64,000 bases of DNA from an uncultured Phascolarctobacterium sp. (GCA_900547415.1 URGS01000001.1:74970-138969), one strand, 5' to 3'. Positions 24,642 to 31,897 are shown, numbered from the stretch's first letter. Notes: a model not told the origin generated them from the letters alone. Numbers and translations: made by a program.

Positions 24642-25790
24642 TTATATGCAGTCGCATTTTACATCTTCCCAGATGACGAACCTAGCCCTACTGAACCCAT
24701 TAAAGGTTGTCGCAGAGGCAGAAGTATAAGCACCACAAGCAGGAACAAGCAGCAAGTCCCCAACCTCTAATGGTGCAGTCATACGACCACGGAACATAAT
24801 ATCAAGGGAATCACAGCTAGGACCAGCAAAGGTTGCTGCTACACGCTCCTCGCCTTCCTTAAAGCTGATAAGCTTGAAATCCCATTGATCAAAGATTACG
24901 CCAGAAAAGGTTCCATAAAGACCTTCATCAAGGAAATACCAAGGCTGACCACCACGCTCAGTCACACCAATTACACTGGTAATAAGATTTACTGCAGTAC
25001 CGCAAATGTAGCGTCCAGGCTCGGACCAAATTTCAATATTAGGGAAATCCTCATCTAGACGTGCATTGATTTGCTGCAGCATTTCAGGAAGATTAAATTT
25101 TACTTTAGGCTCAGGAATGGGAAATCCTCCGCCAATATCAAGAATTCGCAGCTCCAGGCCAGCCGCCTTAGCTTCCTCAAAAAGCTCACGAGCAATATCA
25201 AGAGCGTGCAGATAAGGCTCTGCACTGACAGTCTGACTGCCTACATGAAAGGCAATACCAGCCATATCAAGACCTGCTTCTTTTGCTTTGAGCATTAAAT
25301 CCAGTGCATTTTCACGAGCAGTACCAAATTTTTTGTTCAAATCTACATGGGCAGAGGAATTATCTATACGCAGACGCAGCAGCACCGTTGTACCAGGGCA
25401 GGCTGTCTGAATTTTGGCAATCTCAGACGCACTGTCAAAGGTCATTTTATGTACGCCACACTCATTGCAGGCCCTTAAGCCCACACCAGTCTTAACAGGA
25501 TTAGCATAAATCATACGCTTTCCTTCAATACCCATATCGTACAGAGTGCGTATTTCACCATCAGATGCTACGTCGAAGCAGGAACCCATTTCCTTCATAA
25601 CACGAAGAATTTCCGGATGAGGATTAGCTTTAATTGCGTAGTGAACAGCTACGCGAGGCATATACTTTTTTAACAGCTCATAATTTTTACGAACCTGTTC
25701 TAAAGACAGCACCAAAAGCGGAGAACCATATTCAGCCGCCAGTCTTTCAACATCAGTCTTATCAATTTGGAAAATTTTATCTCTTAACAT
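24642..25790 (-). CDS. Lysine/ornithine decarboxylase, alanine-racemase fold (ODC-like)
   Basis: The 382-residue PLP enzyme has the fold type III decarboxylase pattern: K54 in VHYAIKANPHP for PLP, HVGSQ, GGGFP, EPGRYI, DEGLYGTF, and C326 in GPSCDSLD, matching the ODC signature GPxCDxxD and not diaminopimelate decarboxylase. Selenomonas ruminantium LDC/ODC, which decarboxylates lysine and ornithine, is the known relative in Negativicutes; its cadaverine is attached to peptidoglycan. The ATG at 25790 has GGGGAG 7 bases upstream. It is a single-gene unit with its own promoter. Lysine versus ornithine preference is not visible by eye. Confidence 0.88.
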   Translation of the reverse strand: MLRDKIFQIDKTDVERLAAEYGSPLLVLSLEQVRKNYELLKKYMPRVAVHYAIKANPHPEILRVMKEMGSCFDVASDGEIRTLYDMGIEGKRMIYANPVKTGVGLRACNECGVHKMTFDSASEIAKIQTACPGTTVLLRLRIDNSSAHVDLNKKFGTARENALDLMLKAKEAGLDMAGIAFHVGSQTVSAEPYLHALDIARELFEEAKAAGLELRILDIGGGFPIPEPKVKFNLPEMLQQINARLDEDFPNIEIWSEPGRYICGTAVNLITSVIGVTERGGQPWYFLDEGLYGTFSGVIFDQWDFKLISFKEGEERVAATFAGPSCDSLDIMFRGRMTAPLEVGDLLLVPACGAYTSASATTFNGFSRARFVIWEDVKCDCI

Positions 25791-25831
25791 ATCCACTCTC
25801 CCCTTGCCTTTGCAATGTATTTTATTATTTG

Positions 25832-25859
25832 ATTTTATCATAAAAAGGGAAATACACAA
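25832..25859 (-). promoter_or_regulatory. Promoter of the lysine/ornithine decarboxylase
   Basis: Extended -10 TGATAAAAT (hexamer 25832-25837) with TTGTGT (25854-25859) after 16 bases on the minus strand. Confidence 0.55.
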
Positions 25860-25967
25860 TAGGAAAATATAAAGTAATTTTTCTTTTCCATAAGTGCTTT
25901 ATAGTGTTCTTTAATCCACTACTAAACAATATATCACAGCACATCTGCGATATACGTGATAATCACC

Positions 25968-26103
25968 CTCAAACTCCCACTACACCAAGGTTTTCACAAA
26001 AAGATGAGCGACTTTTCCAAGAAATTCGCAAAAAGATGAGGGACTTTAGTCTAGTAAAGGCATAAAAAGACCTGAGCAGAAAAATCTACTCAGGTCAATA
26101 AAG
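25968..26103. repeat. Direct repeat copy 1 (duplicated serS 3' region)
   Basis: From CTCAAACTCCCAC to CAATAAAG this segment matches 27732-27835, including an identical 28-base terminator hairpin. Copy 1 also has an internal duplication of CAAAAAGATGAG. Together the copies bracket the ATPase gene. Bases 25860-25967, upstream, hold nothing else I can identify. Confidence 0.8.
26063..26096 (-). terminator. Terminator of the ATPase gene
   Basis: GACCTGAG / CTCAGGTC with a 12-base loop and TTTTT on the minus strand; sequence identical to the serS terminator. Confidence 0.8.
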
Positions 26104-26141
26104 TATTGCAATTTAGAATCGTTTCTTGATATGTCTGCAAA

Positions 26142-27536
26142 TTATGGTTCTATATTAAATAAATCGTCCAACGTGAAACAAGAAATCTTATCAAGATTAT
26201 TTACATCCTCACAAAATCCACCTTTGGAAAAAAATCCATAATGATGGCATTGCAATCCTGTTGCCTCAACCTGGCGTATTTCCGCTTCAATCATTTTTCT
26301 ATCAATACCATGATTTCTAAACTTAGCCTCGTAAAAATTGTAGCCAGAGGAATCTAGTGTAACTATATCAAATTCACCATTTTTCTTATTAACAGAATCA
26401 TCATAATAATAGCGCCCTATTTTTTCAAAAGTCTGTGGCATTAAGCCTCTTTTGTTAAGCTCTATTAAATATTGTCCACAAATACTTTCAAATACCTTTG
26501 GAACATGACTGCTATTAAAGTCCTCTTTAATATATTTTTCATAAAAAATTTCCGAAGGCATAATACTAATCTGAGAAGAATATCTGAATACGTATTTATA
26601 ATAGAACAAAGCCAAATTATCGCAAATATAATATCCGGATTTTCTTTTATTATTCTCGTCATTAATAGGAGAGGTTTTAGCCACTATTTCCATATTAATC
26701 AATCTATCAAGAACATCTACTAAGGTTGGTCCACTAGAAATATGAGATTGACTCAAAATATCTTTAAACCTGGTGAATCCCTTGGCCAATGTTTCAAAAA
26801 CAATATTAGCATTAGAAATTTTAGAAATCTCAGCTCTTAAAAATAATCCTATTTCATTTTCTAAGCGTGCTCCAGGAGATGCTATAAGACGAATAATATT
26901 TTCTTCAACAGTTTGCGAAGGATTTATCAAACGGTTATAGTAAGGTATACCGCCAAAAACACTATATAGCCTTACCTTATCCTCGTTGGAAAAGGTTGGA
27001 TAAAAGCATGCTGCTTCAAGATAATTCATAGGCTTCAAATCTATAGTAAGGTCCACACGGCCGTAAAGAGGATTTTGTACAAGTAATAAGGAACGCATAG
27101 TGTCAATATAGGAACCGCACACAACAAGCTTTAATTGACTATTTTCCCTGTATTTATCCACCAAACCCTGAATGATACTATCTAAGCCTTCCACACGCTC
27201 TCGCAAATACGGATACTCATCCAATACTAAAATTATTCTTTTATTCAAAGCGGACTGGAACAAAAACTGCAGAGCAGCCTCCATATTTTTAAATTGTATG
27301 CAAGGCAGGTCAAAAACTTCTGCAATCAATAATGATAAGCTTTCTACATTATTTGCTTCAGATGTCTGTTTGCATTCATAATATATAAATTTATATTCCG
27401 ACTCCTTGATAGCCTGTTTAATAAGCTCGCTTTTACCTACCCTGCGACGACCATATACCAACGCTGCCATAGATAAATCATCGTAAAAAAAACTCTTTAA
27501 ACGCTTCAGCTCCTGATTTCTACCAAAAAAATCCAT
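26142..27536 (-). CDS. Archaeal-type ATPase (PF01637) with C-terminal DUF234 nuclease-like domain
   Basis: The 464-residue protein begins DFFGRNQELKRLKSFF, then Walker A YGRRRVGKSELI near residues 28-39 and Walker B IILVLDEYPYL near 105, the standard arrangement of the STAND-like archaeal ATPase family. The C-terminal part (DUF234) contains GEFDIVTLD and YEAKF, the D and ExK pattern of PD-(D/E)XK nucleases. No physiological role is established for the family; its patchy spread suggests a mobile or defence-linked gene. GGAGGTGA precedes the ATG. Codons are AT-richer than neighbours. It sits between two copies of the serS 3' region and has palindromes at its promoter. Confidence 0.85.
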   Translation of the reverse strand: MDFFGRNQELKRLKSFFYDDLSMAALVYGRRRVGKSELIKQAIKESEYKFIYYECKQTSEANNVESLSLLIAEVFDLPCIQFKNMEAALQFLFQSALNKRIILVLDEYPYLRERVEGLDSIIQGLVDKYRENSQLKLVVCGSYIDTMRSLLLVQNPLYGRVDLTIDLKPMNYLEAACFYPTFSNEDKVRLYSVFGGIPYYNRLINPSQTVEENIIRLIASPGARLENEIGLFLRAEISKISNANIVFETLAKGFTRFKDILSQSHISSGPTLVDVLDRLINMEIVAKTSPINDENNKRKSGYYICDNLALFYYKYVFRYSSQISIMPSEIFYEKYIKEDFNSSHVPKVFESICGQYLIELNKRGLMPQTFEKIGRYYYDDSVNKKNGEFDIVTLDSSGYNFYEAKFRNHGIDRKMIEAEIRQVEATGLQCHHYGFFSKGGFCEDVNNLDKISCFTLDDLFNIEP

Positions 27537-27553
27537 TTATTCGGTCACCTCCG

Positions 27554-27571
27554 ATTCGGTTTTTTCCGAAT
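27554..27571. promoter_or_regulatory. Operator-like palindrome downstream of the ATPase -10
   Basis: ATTCGG-TTTTTT-CCGAAT is a perfect 6-6-6 dyad between the -10 element and the ribosome site of the ATPase gene. Half-sites ATTCGG recur at 27539-27544. Confidence 0.65.
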
Positions 27572-27574
27572 AAT

Positions 27575-27603
27575 ATTATATCATTCTGACGAACCTCCGT
27601 CAA
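27575..27603 (-). promoter_or_regulatory. Strong promoter of the ATPase gene
   Basis: TTGACG (27598-27603), exactly 17 bases, TATAAT (27575-27580) with an extended TGA. It is one of the best promoter matches in the window and is flanked by identical palindromes. Confidence 0.8.
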
Positions 27604-27606
27604 TTT

Positions 27607-27624
27607 ATTCGGTTTCTTCCGAAT
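27607..27624. promoter_or_regulatory. Operator-like palindrome upstream of the ATPase -35
   Basis: ATTCGG-TTTCTT-CCGAAT, same arms as the dyad at 27554, centre-to-centre 53 bases (about five helical turns). A decayed third copy (AATCGG-TTTCAT-CAGAAT) overlaps its distal end. Confidence 0.65.
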
Positions 27625-27731
27625 CGGTTTCATCAGAATAAGTATGTACTAGTTTTCTTTTGACCATGGCTTCAAAAGAAAACTATCAAGGAACAAAAAA
27701 TGTCCTTTATCTTTCATCATTAGCCATACCT

Positions 27732-27835
27732 CTCAAACTCCCACTGCATCAAGGTTTTTACAAAAAAATAAGCGACTTTAGCCTAGTAAAGGCATAAAAA
27801 GACCTGAGCAGAAAAATCTACTCAGGTCAATAAAG
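27732..27835. repeat. Direct repeat copy 2 (native serS 3' region)
   Basis: Partner of 25968-26103. It lies directly after serS and includes that gene's terminator, so it is probably the original copy. Confidence 0.8.
27795..27828 (-). terminator. serS terminator
   Basis: GACCTGAG / CTCAGGTC with TTTTT on the minus strand, 22 bases after the serS stop. Confidence 0.85.
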
Positions 27836-27849
27836 CTAATCAGATATGA

Positions 27850-29130
27850 TTATTTTTCAGGAGCCTTGATTACATCGCAGCCCATGTAGGGACGCAGTAC
27901 CTCAGGTACTACTACGCTGCCATCAGCTTGTTGGTAGTTTTCCAAAATAGCTGCAACAGTACGTCCAACAGCTACGCCGCTGCCGTTAAGGGTATGAACC
28001 AGTTCCGGTTTGGATTTAGCATCGCGGCGGAAACGGATGTTAGCACGGCGAGCTTGGAAGTCCAGGAAGTTGGAGCAGGAGGAAATCTCACGATAGCAGT
28101 TAGCAGACGGGAGCCATACCTCCAAGTCATAGGTGGTTGCAGAGCTGAAGCCCAGGTCACCGGTGCACAGGCGTACTACATGATAGGGCAGGCCCAGCAG
28201 CTGCAGAACTTCTTCAGCATCAGCAGTCAGTTTGTCCAGTTCAGCCCAGGAATCTTCAGGTTTAGTAAATTTAACCAGCTCAACCTTGTTGAATTGGTGC
28301 ATACGAATCAGGCCACGAGTATCACGGCCTGCTGCGCCAGCCTCTGCACGGAAGCAGCCGCTGTAAGCAGTGTATTTGATTGGCAGCTGATCGCCGCTCA
28401 GGATTTCATCACGATGGTAGTTGGTTACAGGAACTTCTGCAGTAGGAATCAGGTACATATCGCCGTTTTCCAGCTTGTACATATCCTCAGCAAATTTAGG
28501 CAATTGGCCAGTACCTTGCATGCTTGCGCCGTTTACGATAAAGGGCGGGAACATTTCAGTATAGCCATGCTTTTGAGTGTGCAGGTCAAGGAAGAAGTTA
28601 ATTACCGCACGCTCCAATCTGGAGCCCAGACCACGATAGAATACATAGCGAGCTCCGGAAACCTTTACGCCACGCTCAAAGTCAAGAATATTCAGGCCTT
28701 CGCCAATTTCCCAGTGAGCTTTAGGCTCAAAGTCAAATTTAGTAGGCTCGCCCCAAGTACGAACTACGGGATTGCAGCTATCGTCCTTGCCAACGGGAAC
28801 ATCTTCAGCAGGAATGTTAGGAATGGTCAGGAGAATGCTCTTCAGTCTATCTTCGATATCCTTCAACTCTTTATCGTCTTCAGCGATTTTGTCGCCGAGA
28901 GCACGAACAGCAGCCATTTGCTCAGAAGCATCTTGGCCAGCTTTTTTCATTTTGCCAATTTCTTGAGAAGCAGTGTTGCGCTCTTTTTTTAAGGCTTCAA
29001 CCTGTCCTGTAATTTCACGACGTTTTTTGTCCAGTTCGAGGAACTCGGTCAAATCAATATTACCAAAGCGTTTTTGAATAGCTTCAGTAACAAGCTCCGG
29101 ATTCTCGCGGACAAACTTCATATCTAACAT
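27850..29130 (-). CDS. serS: Serine--tRNA ligase
   Basis: SerS charges tRNA-Ser (and tRNA-Sec where present). The 426-residue protein has the N-terminal antiparallel coiled-coil arm at about 30-105 (KKRREITGQVEALKKER). The class II core follows: motif 2 FRAEAGAAGRDTRGLIRMHQF, truncated here as FRAEAGAAGRDTRGL, and motif 3 GSGVAVGRTVAAILEN. GGAGG lies about 7 bases before the ATG. There is no T-box leader in the 113-base upstream gap, which holds a weak extended -10 (TGCTACAAT) and an AT-rich inverted repeat (TTTTTGCTA/TAGCAAAAA). Confidence 0.97.
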   Translation of the reverse strand: MLDMKFVRENPELVTEAIQKRFGNIDLTEFLELDKKRREITGQVEALKKERNTASQEIGKMKKAGQDASEQMAAVRALGDKIAEDDKELKDIEDRLKSILLTIPNIPAEDVPVGKDDSCNPVVRTWGEPTKFDFEPKAHWEIGEGLNILDFERGVKVSGARYVFYRGLGSRLERAVINFFLDLHTQKHGYTEMFPPFIVNGASMQGTGQLPKFAEDMYKLENGDMYLIPTAEVPVTNYHRDEILSGDQLPIKYTAYSGCFRAEAGAAGRDTRGLIRMHQFNKVELVKFTKPEDSWAELDKLTADAEEVLQLLGLPYHVVRLCTGDLGFSSATTYDLEVWLPSANCYREISSCSNFLDFQARRANIRFRRDAKSKPELVHTLNGSGVAVGRTVAAILENYQQADGSVVVPEVLRPYMGCDVIKAPEK

Positions 29131-29243
29131 AACGATTCCTCCAAATCAAATATAATCATAAATTATATTGTAGCACATTTTTGCTAATTAAAAAAGTAAC
29201 TTCATTAATATAGCAAAAATATCCACTTTAAAACCCGCGGTTA

Positions 29244-30116
29244 TTAATAAACAATACCCTCATCGCGACGAGCCAGATAGCGGATAGCACTCAGTGCAGC
29301 CTTTTGGCCCTGTCCTGCGGCGCGATTAATCTGCCAAGGCTGACCAGTGCAGTCGCCGCCAGCAAATACGCCTTCAATATTGGTCTGAGCCTGGTCATCA
29401 ACATAAATGCTGCGGCCGCGGATTTCCAAACCGGGCAGGAAGCTATTCAGAGGATCGCTTGCACGGAATACAAAGGCACCCTGAACATTATAGAAATCAT
29501 TGTCAGCACGCAGACCAGTAACCTTGTCAGTACCGGTAATTTCAGTAGGTTTATCTAAAACAACGGTAATATTTTTCTTTTTAGGCGGAACATAGCCAGC
29601 ATATCTGGGGAAGAAGAATACATGCTCACATTGCTCTGCCAAATATTCAATTTCATACATAGCATCAGGTACAGTAGCAATAGCAGCAACTCTTTTACCC
29701 TTGAATTTAGGACCGTCAACAATGGAGCAATAGCTTACGCCACGTCCCAAAAACTCCTTCTCACCAGGAATAAGATTGGAACGTGAAATACCAGTAGCCA
29801 ATACAACTGCATCAGCAGTGTAATCACCATGAGGAGTACCCAACTCAAAGCCTTCACCAACCTCACGCAGGCTGATAATCTTTGCTTCAACTACATCTAC
29901 ATCAGTGCTGCGTAAATGCTTAACAAAGATGTCCATTAAATCACTACCGGAAATATCGGGAATACCAAGATAATCTGTAATTTTGGCCACACTGCGTAAA
30001 CGAGGGCTAAAGCCGTGGGCCTCAAAAAGAATAACCTTACGGCCTTTACTAGCTGCTGTTACAGCTGCAGAAACACCTGCCGGGCCGCCACCAATAACGG
30101 CAATATCGTATTGCAT
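29244..30116 (-). CDS. Thioredoxin-reductase-like flavoprotein lacking the CxxC pair
   Basis: The 290-residue protein has both FAD segments of the TrxB family: GGGPAG near residue 9 and GVFAGGDCTGQPWQ near the end. But the redox site is GVSYCSIVDG, where TrxB has CATC, so only one cysteine remains. The NADPH-binding GxGxxA that should follow is replaced by IATVPDAMYEIEYL, and the HRR loop by FFPRY. It therefore cannot be a normal NADPH-thioredoxin reductase; it may take electrons from ferredoxin or act on another substrate. Start ATG with GGAGG upstream and its own good promoter. Confidence 0.82.
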   Translation of the reverse strand: MQYDIAVIGGGPAGVSAAVTAASKGRKVILFEAHGFSPRLRSVAKITDYLGIPDISGSDLMDIFVKHLRSTDVDVVEAKIISLREVGEGFELGTPHGDYTADAVVLATGISRSNLIPGEKEFLGRGVSYCSIVDGPKFKGKRVAAIATVPDAMYEIEYLAEQCEHVFFFPRYAGYVPPKKKNITVVLDKPTEITGTDKVTGLRADNDFYNVQGAFVFRASDPLNSFLPGLEIRGRSIYVDDQAQTNIEGVFAGGDCTGQPWQINRAAGQGQKAALSAIRYLARRDEGIVY

Positions 30117-30164
30117 AATCTAAGTCCTCCGTAAATTTAAGATTTTTTACACCTTACCATTTTT

Positions 30165-30193
30165 ATTTTATGCTTTTCTCTCCTCTTAGTCAA
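30165..30193 (-). promoter_or_regulatory. Promoter of the TrxB-like flavoprotein
   Basis: TTGACT (30188-30193), 17-base spacer, TAAAAT (30165-30170) on the minus strand. Confidence 0.75.
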
Positions 30194-30240
30194 ATAAAAT
30201 CAAAAATAGGAGAAAATTTAAAATTTTTTTCAAAAAACTC

Positions 30241-30269
30241 TTGCAATTTTTTCAGATATCGTGTATTAT
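30241..30269 (+). promoter_or_regulatory. Promoter of the tRNA cluster
   Basis: TTGCAA (30241-30246), 17-base spacer, TATTAT (30264-30269), with the first tRNA beginning 18 bases later. Confidence 0.65.
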
Positions 30270-30286
30270 AATCAAGTAGTTTGAAC

Positions 30287-30362
30287 GGCCCATTAGCTCA
30301 GTTGGTAGAGCACCTGACTCTTAATCAGGGTGTCGTAGGTTCGAGGCCTACATGGGTCACCA
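30287..30362 (+). tRNA. tRNA-Lys (CTT)
   Basis: Cloverleaf with acceptor GGCCCAT/ATGGGTC, anticodon stem CCTGA/TCAGG around CTCTTAA (anticodon CTT), T arm GTAGGTTCGAGGCCTAC, and encoded CCA. Confidence 0.97.
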
Positions 30363-30366
30363 ATCT

Positions 30367-30441
30367 GGCCGGTTGGTCAAGCGGTTAAGACACCGCCCTT
30401 TCACGGCGGTATCAGGGGTTCGATTCCCCTACCGGTCACCA
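30367..30441 (+). tRNA. tRNA-Glu (TTC)
   Basis: Acceptor GGCCGGT/ACCGGTC, anticodon stem CCGCC/GGCGG around CTTTCAC (anticodon TTC), T arm AGGGGTTCGATTCCCCT, encoded CCA. Confidence 0.97.
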
Positions 30442-30446
30442 TTTTC

Positions 30447-30522
30447 GGGCGCTTAGCTCAGCTGGGAGAGCGTCTGCCTTACAAGCAGAATGTCAGCGGT
30501 TCGATCCCGTTAGCGCCCACCA
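30447..30522 (+). tRNA. tRNA-Val (TAC)
   Basis: Acceptor GGGCGCT/AGCGCCC, anticodon stem TCTGC/GCAGA around CTTACAA (anticodon TAC), T loop TTCGATC, encoded CCA. Confidence 0.97.
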
Positions 30523-30531
30523 TGTAAAATC

Positions 30532-30566
30532 AGCACTTCGAGTAATCGGAGTGCTTTTTTATTTTT
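30532..30566 (+). terminator. Terminator of the tRNA cluster
   Basis: AGCACTTCGA / TCGGAGTGCT (one T-G pair), GTAA loop, then TTTTTTATTTTT. Confidence 0.9.
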
Positions 30567-30724
30567 CTAAATCTGCGTTGAAATTTTTCTAAAAATATTT
30601 ATGAAATCCTGATTGGAAATTTACAGCCAGGAGCAGGCCTGTTTATGCTGTTGGTGCAGAATTATAGAATAATTTTTCTGTTTCGGAATTAAGCATTTAT
30701 TAATGGTATGATATACGAAGTATT

Positions 30725-30930
30725 TGTAATGAAGTGCTGTATTCAGTCTAGATGGAAGTGACTGCATTCTAGGTACTGTTGTAATGAAGGAAAAGGGAGA
30801 AGCCTATGAGCATAGGTGTTGAAAGGCTTTATACATAATGCTGCATATTTAAAACATAATATGCAGAGACTCGTATAAAAAGGAAAAAGCTTTGTCATGA
30901 TTTTTGCGAATCGTTGACAAAGCTTTTATT
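30725..30930 (+). ncRNA. Candidate small structured RNA, low confidence
   Basis: This is the one structured part of the 30567-30928 gap, which has no ORF. It contains CAGT-CTAGA/TCTAG-ACTG, a CCTATG/CATAGG hairpin inside AAGCC/GGCTT, and CTGCATAT/ATATGCAG at 30841-30866. It ends in a 13-bp hairpin followed by TTTTATTATTTT. TTGTAATGAAG occurs twice. The upstream promoter (TATGAT near 30708) is weak. It may instead be the 3' flank of the HD-GYP gene on the other strand. No Rfam family is recognised. Confidence 0.3.
30885..30930. terminator. Bidirectional terminator after the HD-GYP gene
   Basis: A perfect 13-bp stem, AAAAGCTTTGTCA / TGACAAAGCTTTT, abuts the HD-GYP stop codon. T runs follow on both strands. 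Confidence 0.85.
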
Positions 30931-31525
30931 ATTTTGGAAGGATTGCTTCTATGAAGGCTTTTACTATGGCAGGGTCGAAGGCCTGACCTGCCTTGTCCTG
31001 CAGCTCTACAATAGCATCCTCATGAGACTTTTGATAATGCTGGGTGCAGGGATTGAGATTGCGGTCATAATAGTTGGCTACAGCAATAATCCTCGCACCT
31101 ATGGGGATGTTTTGTCCCTTCAGTCGCTTGGGGTATCCTGTTCCGTCCCAGTTTTCGTGATGACAGCGGATAATGTCAGTTACATAGTCCAGCTCAGGAA
31201 TATTTTCCAGCATACTGGCACCTGCAATGCAGTGGCGTTTATAAAGGGAGAATTCGCGGGTAGATAAAAATGGGATTTTTGCCAAAATAATGTTGGGTAC
31301 AGCCAGCTGACCTATATCATGAAGGAGAGCTGCTGTTTTTATTTTGGAAACCTCTCCGGGAGGCAGTCCTATTTTTGCGGCTACGCTTGCTGCATAATTG
31401 GCAACCTGCTTGCTGTGCAGATAAACATCTCTATTTTTAATTTCAAGCATTCGTAAATAGAAGTCACAGATTTCCTTGGTTCTATAGGCATCAGAAAAAT
31501 CCAGACATTGTGGAATAGCAATCAT
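30929..31525 (-). CDS. HD-GYP domain protein, probable c-di-GMP phosphodiesterase
   Basis: The 198-residue protein is a stand-alone HD-GYP domain: HSKQVANYAASVA, LLHDIGQLAVP with the HD pair near residue 69, and HHENWDGTGYP, the GYP signature needed for cyclic-di-GMP hydrolysis. There is no receiver or membrane sensor, so input may come from a partner protein. The C-terminal tail DPAIVKAFIEAI is typical. The ribosome site is weak (GGATGA). The gene is transcribed away from the adjacent ncRNA, with the two promoters back to back. Confidence 0.88.
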   Translation of the reverse strand: MIAIPQCLDFSDAYRTKEICDFYLRMLEIKNRDVYLHSKQVANYAASVAAKIGLPPGEVSKIKTAALLHDIGQLAVPNIILAKIPFLSTREFSLYKRHCIAGASMLENIPELDYVTDIIRCHHENWDGTGYPKRLKGQNIPIGARIIAVANYYDRNLNPCTQHYQKSHEDAIVELQDKAGQAFDPAIVKAFIEAILPK

Positions 31526-31559
31526 GTTTTATTCATCCGTTCATATTAAGAGTAAGAAT

Positions 31560-31588
31560 AGTATATCACTTTCTTGGGAAATATTAAA
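31560..31588 (-). promoter_or_regulatory. Candidate promoter of the HD-GYP gene
   Basis: Extended -10 TGATATACT (hexamer 31560-31565) and a weak TTTAAT (31583-31588) at 17 bases. Confidence 0.5.
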
Positions 31589-31602
31589 GTGTATGAGGAT
31601 AC

Positions 31603-31631
31603 TTGCCAAAAAAAATTACTAAGCGTATAAT
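31603..31631 (+). promoter_or_regulatory. Near-consensus promoter of the structured RNA
   Basis: TTGCCA (31603-31608), a 17-base A-rich spacer, TATAAT (31626-31631). Transcription should begin around 31636. Confidence 0.85.
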
Positions 31632-31635
31632 GATA

Positions 31636-31897
31636 GGGCAGCTCAGGTCTGTGGTTGAAAGTCGATGCCAGTTGCAGGCCAAACGATCCACGTAAGTAGC
31701 TTAAATTAGCTATGAGCACGGTGCAGCTTAGAAGTAAGTCCTGCCGCAGCGGATGAGAGTATGAATAATATTCCAGCGTATAATTAATGATGAAGGCGAG
31801 AGGAGTAGTAGTGGGGAGCGAGAATGCTTAGGAGCGAACCTTCCAGCAGGCGAGTGTGGGGGCGAAAACCAGGTCAGCTGAGCTGCATTTATTTTTA
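31636..31897 (+). ncRNA. Stand-alone structured RNA of about 255 nt, family not identified
   Basis: There is no ORF here. A strong promoter fires into a segment whose ends pair: GCAGCTCAG at 31639-31647 with CTGAGCTGC at 31878-31886, followed by ATTTATTTTT. Internal helices include GTGG..CCAC with inner GCC/GGC at 31651-31691, TAGCT/AGCTA around 31697-31712, and GCAG-CTTA-GAAG-TAAG-CTGC at 31723-31744. GAAGG near 31792 can pair with CCTTC near 31839. A closing end helix, a dedicated promoter and a U-rich end fit a free-standing RNA. Hallmarks of RNase P, tmRNA, SRP RNA and known riboswitches are absent. It is not evidently a leader of the transporter operon, which has its own promoter at 31931. 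Confidence 0.7.

Noticed and set aside
25968..27835. CRISPR array or transposon for the repeated segments around the ATPase gene
   Set aside because: There are only two copies, far apart, containing a terminator; no terminal inverted repeats or transposase are present.
29131..29243. T-box leader before serS
   Set aside because: The gap is too short and lacks the GGGTGGAACCGCG antiterminator sequence.
31636..31897. RNase P RNA, tmRNA, SRP RNA or a riboswitch
   Set aside because: No GAGGAAAGTCC/ACAGA pair, no tRNA-like ends, no GGAAGGAAGC SRP loop, and no known aptamer core. A short GAAAGTC near 31657 is not in the RNase P context.
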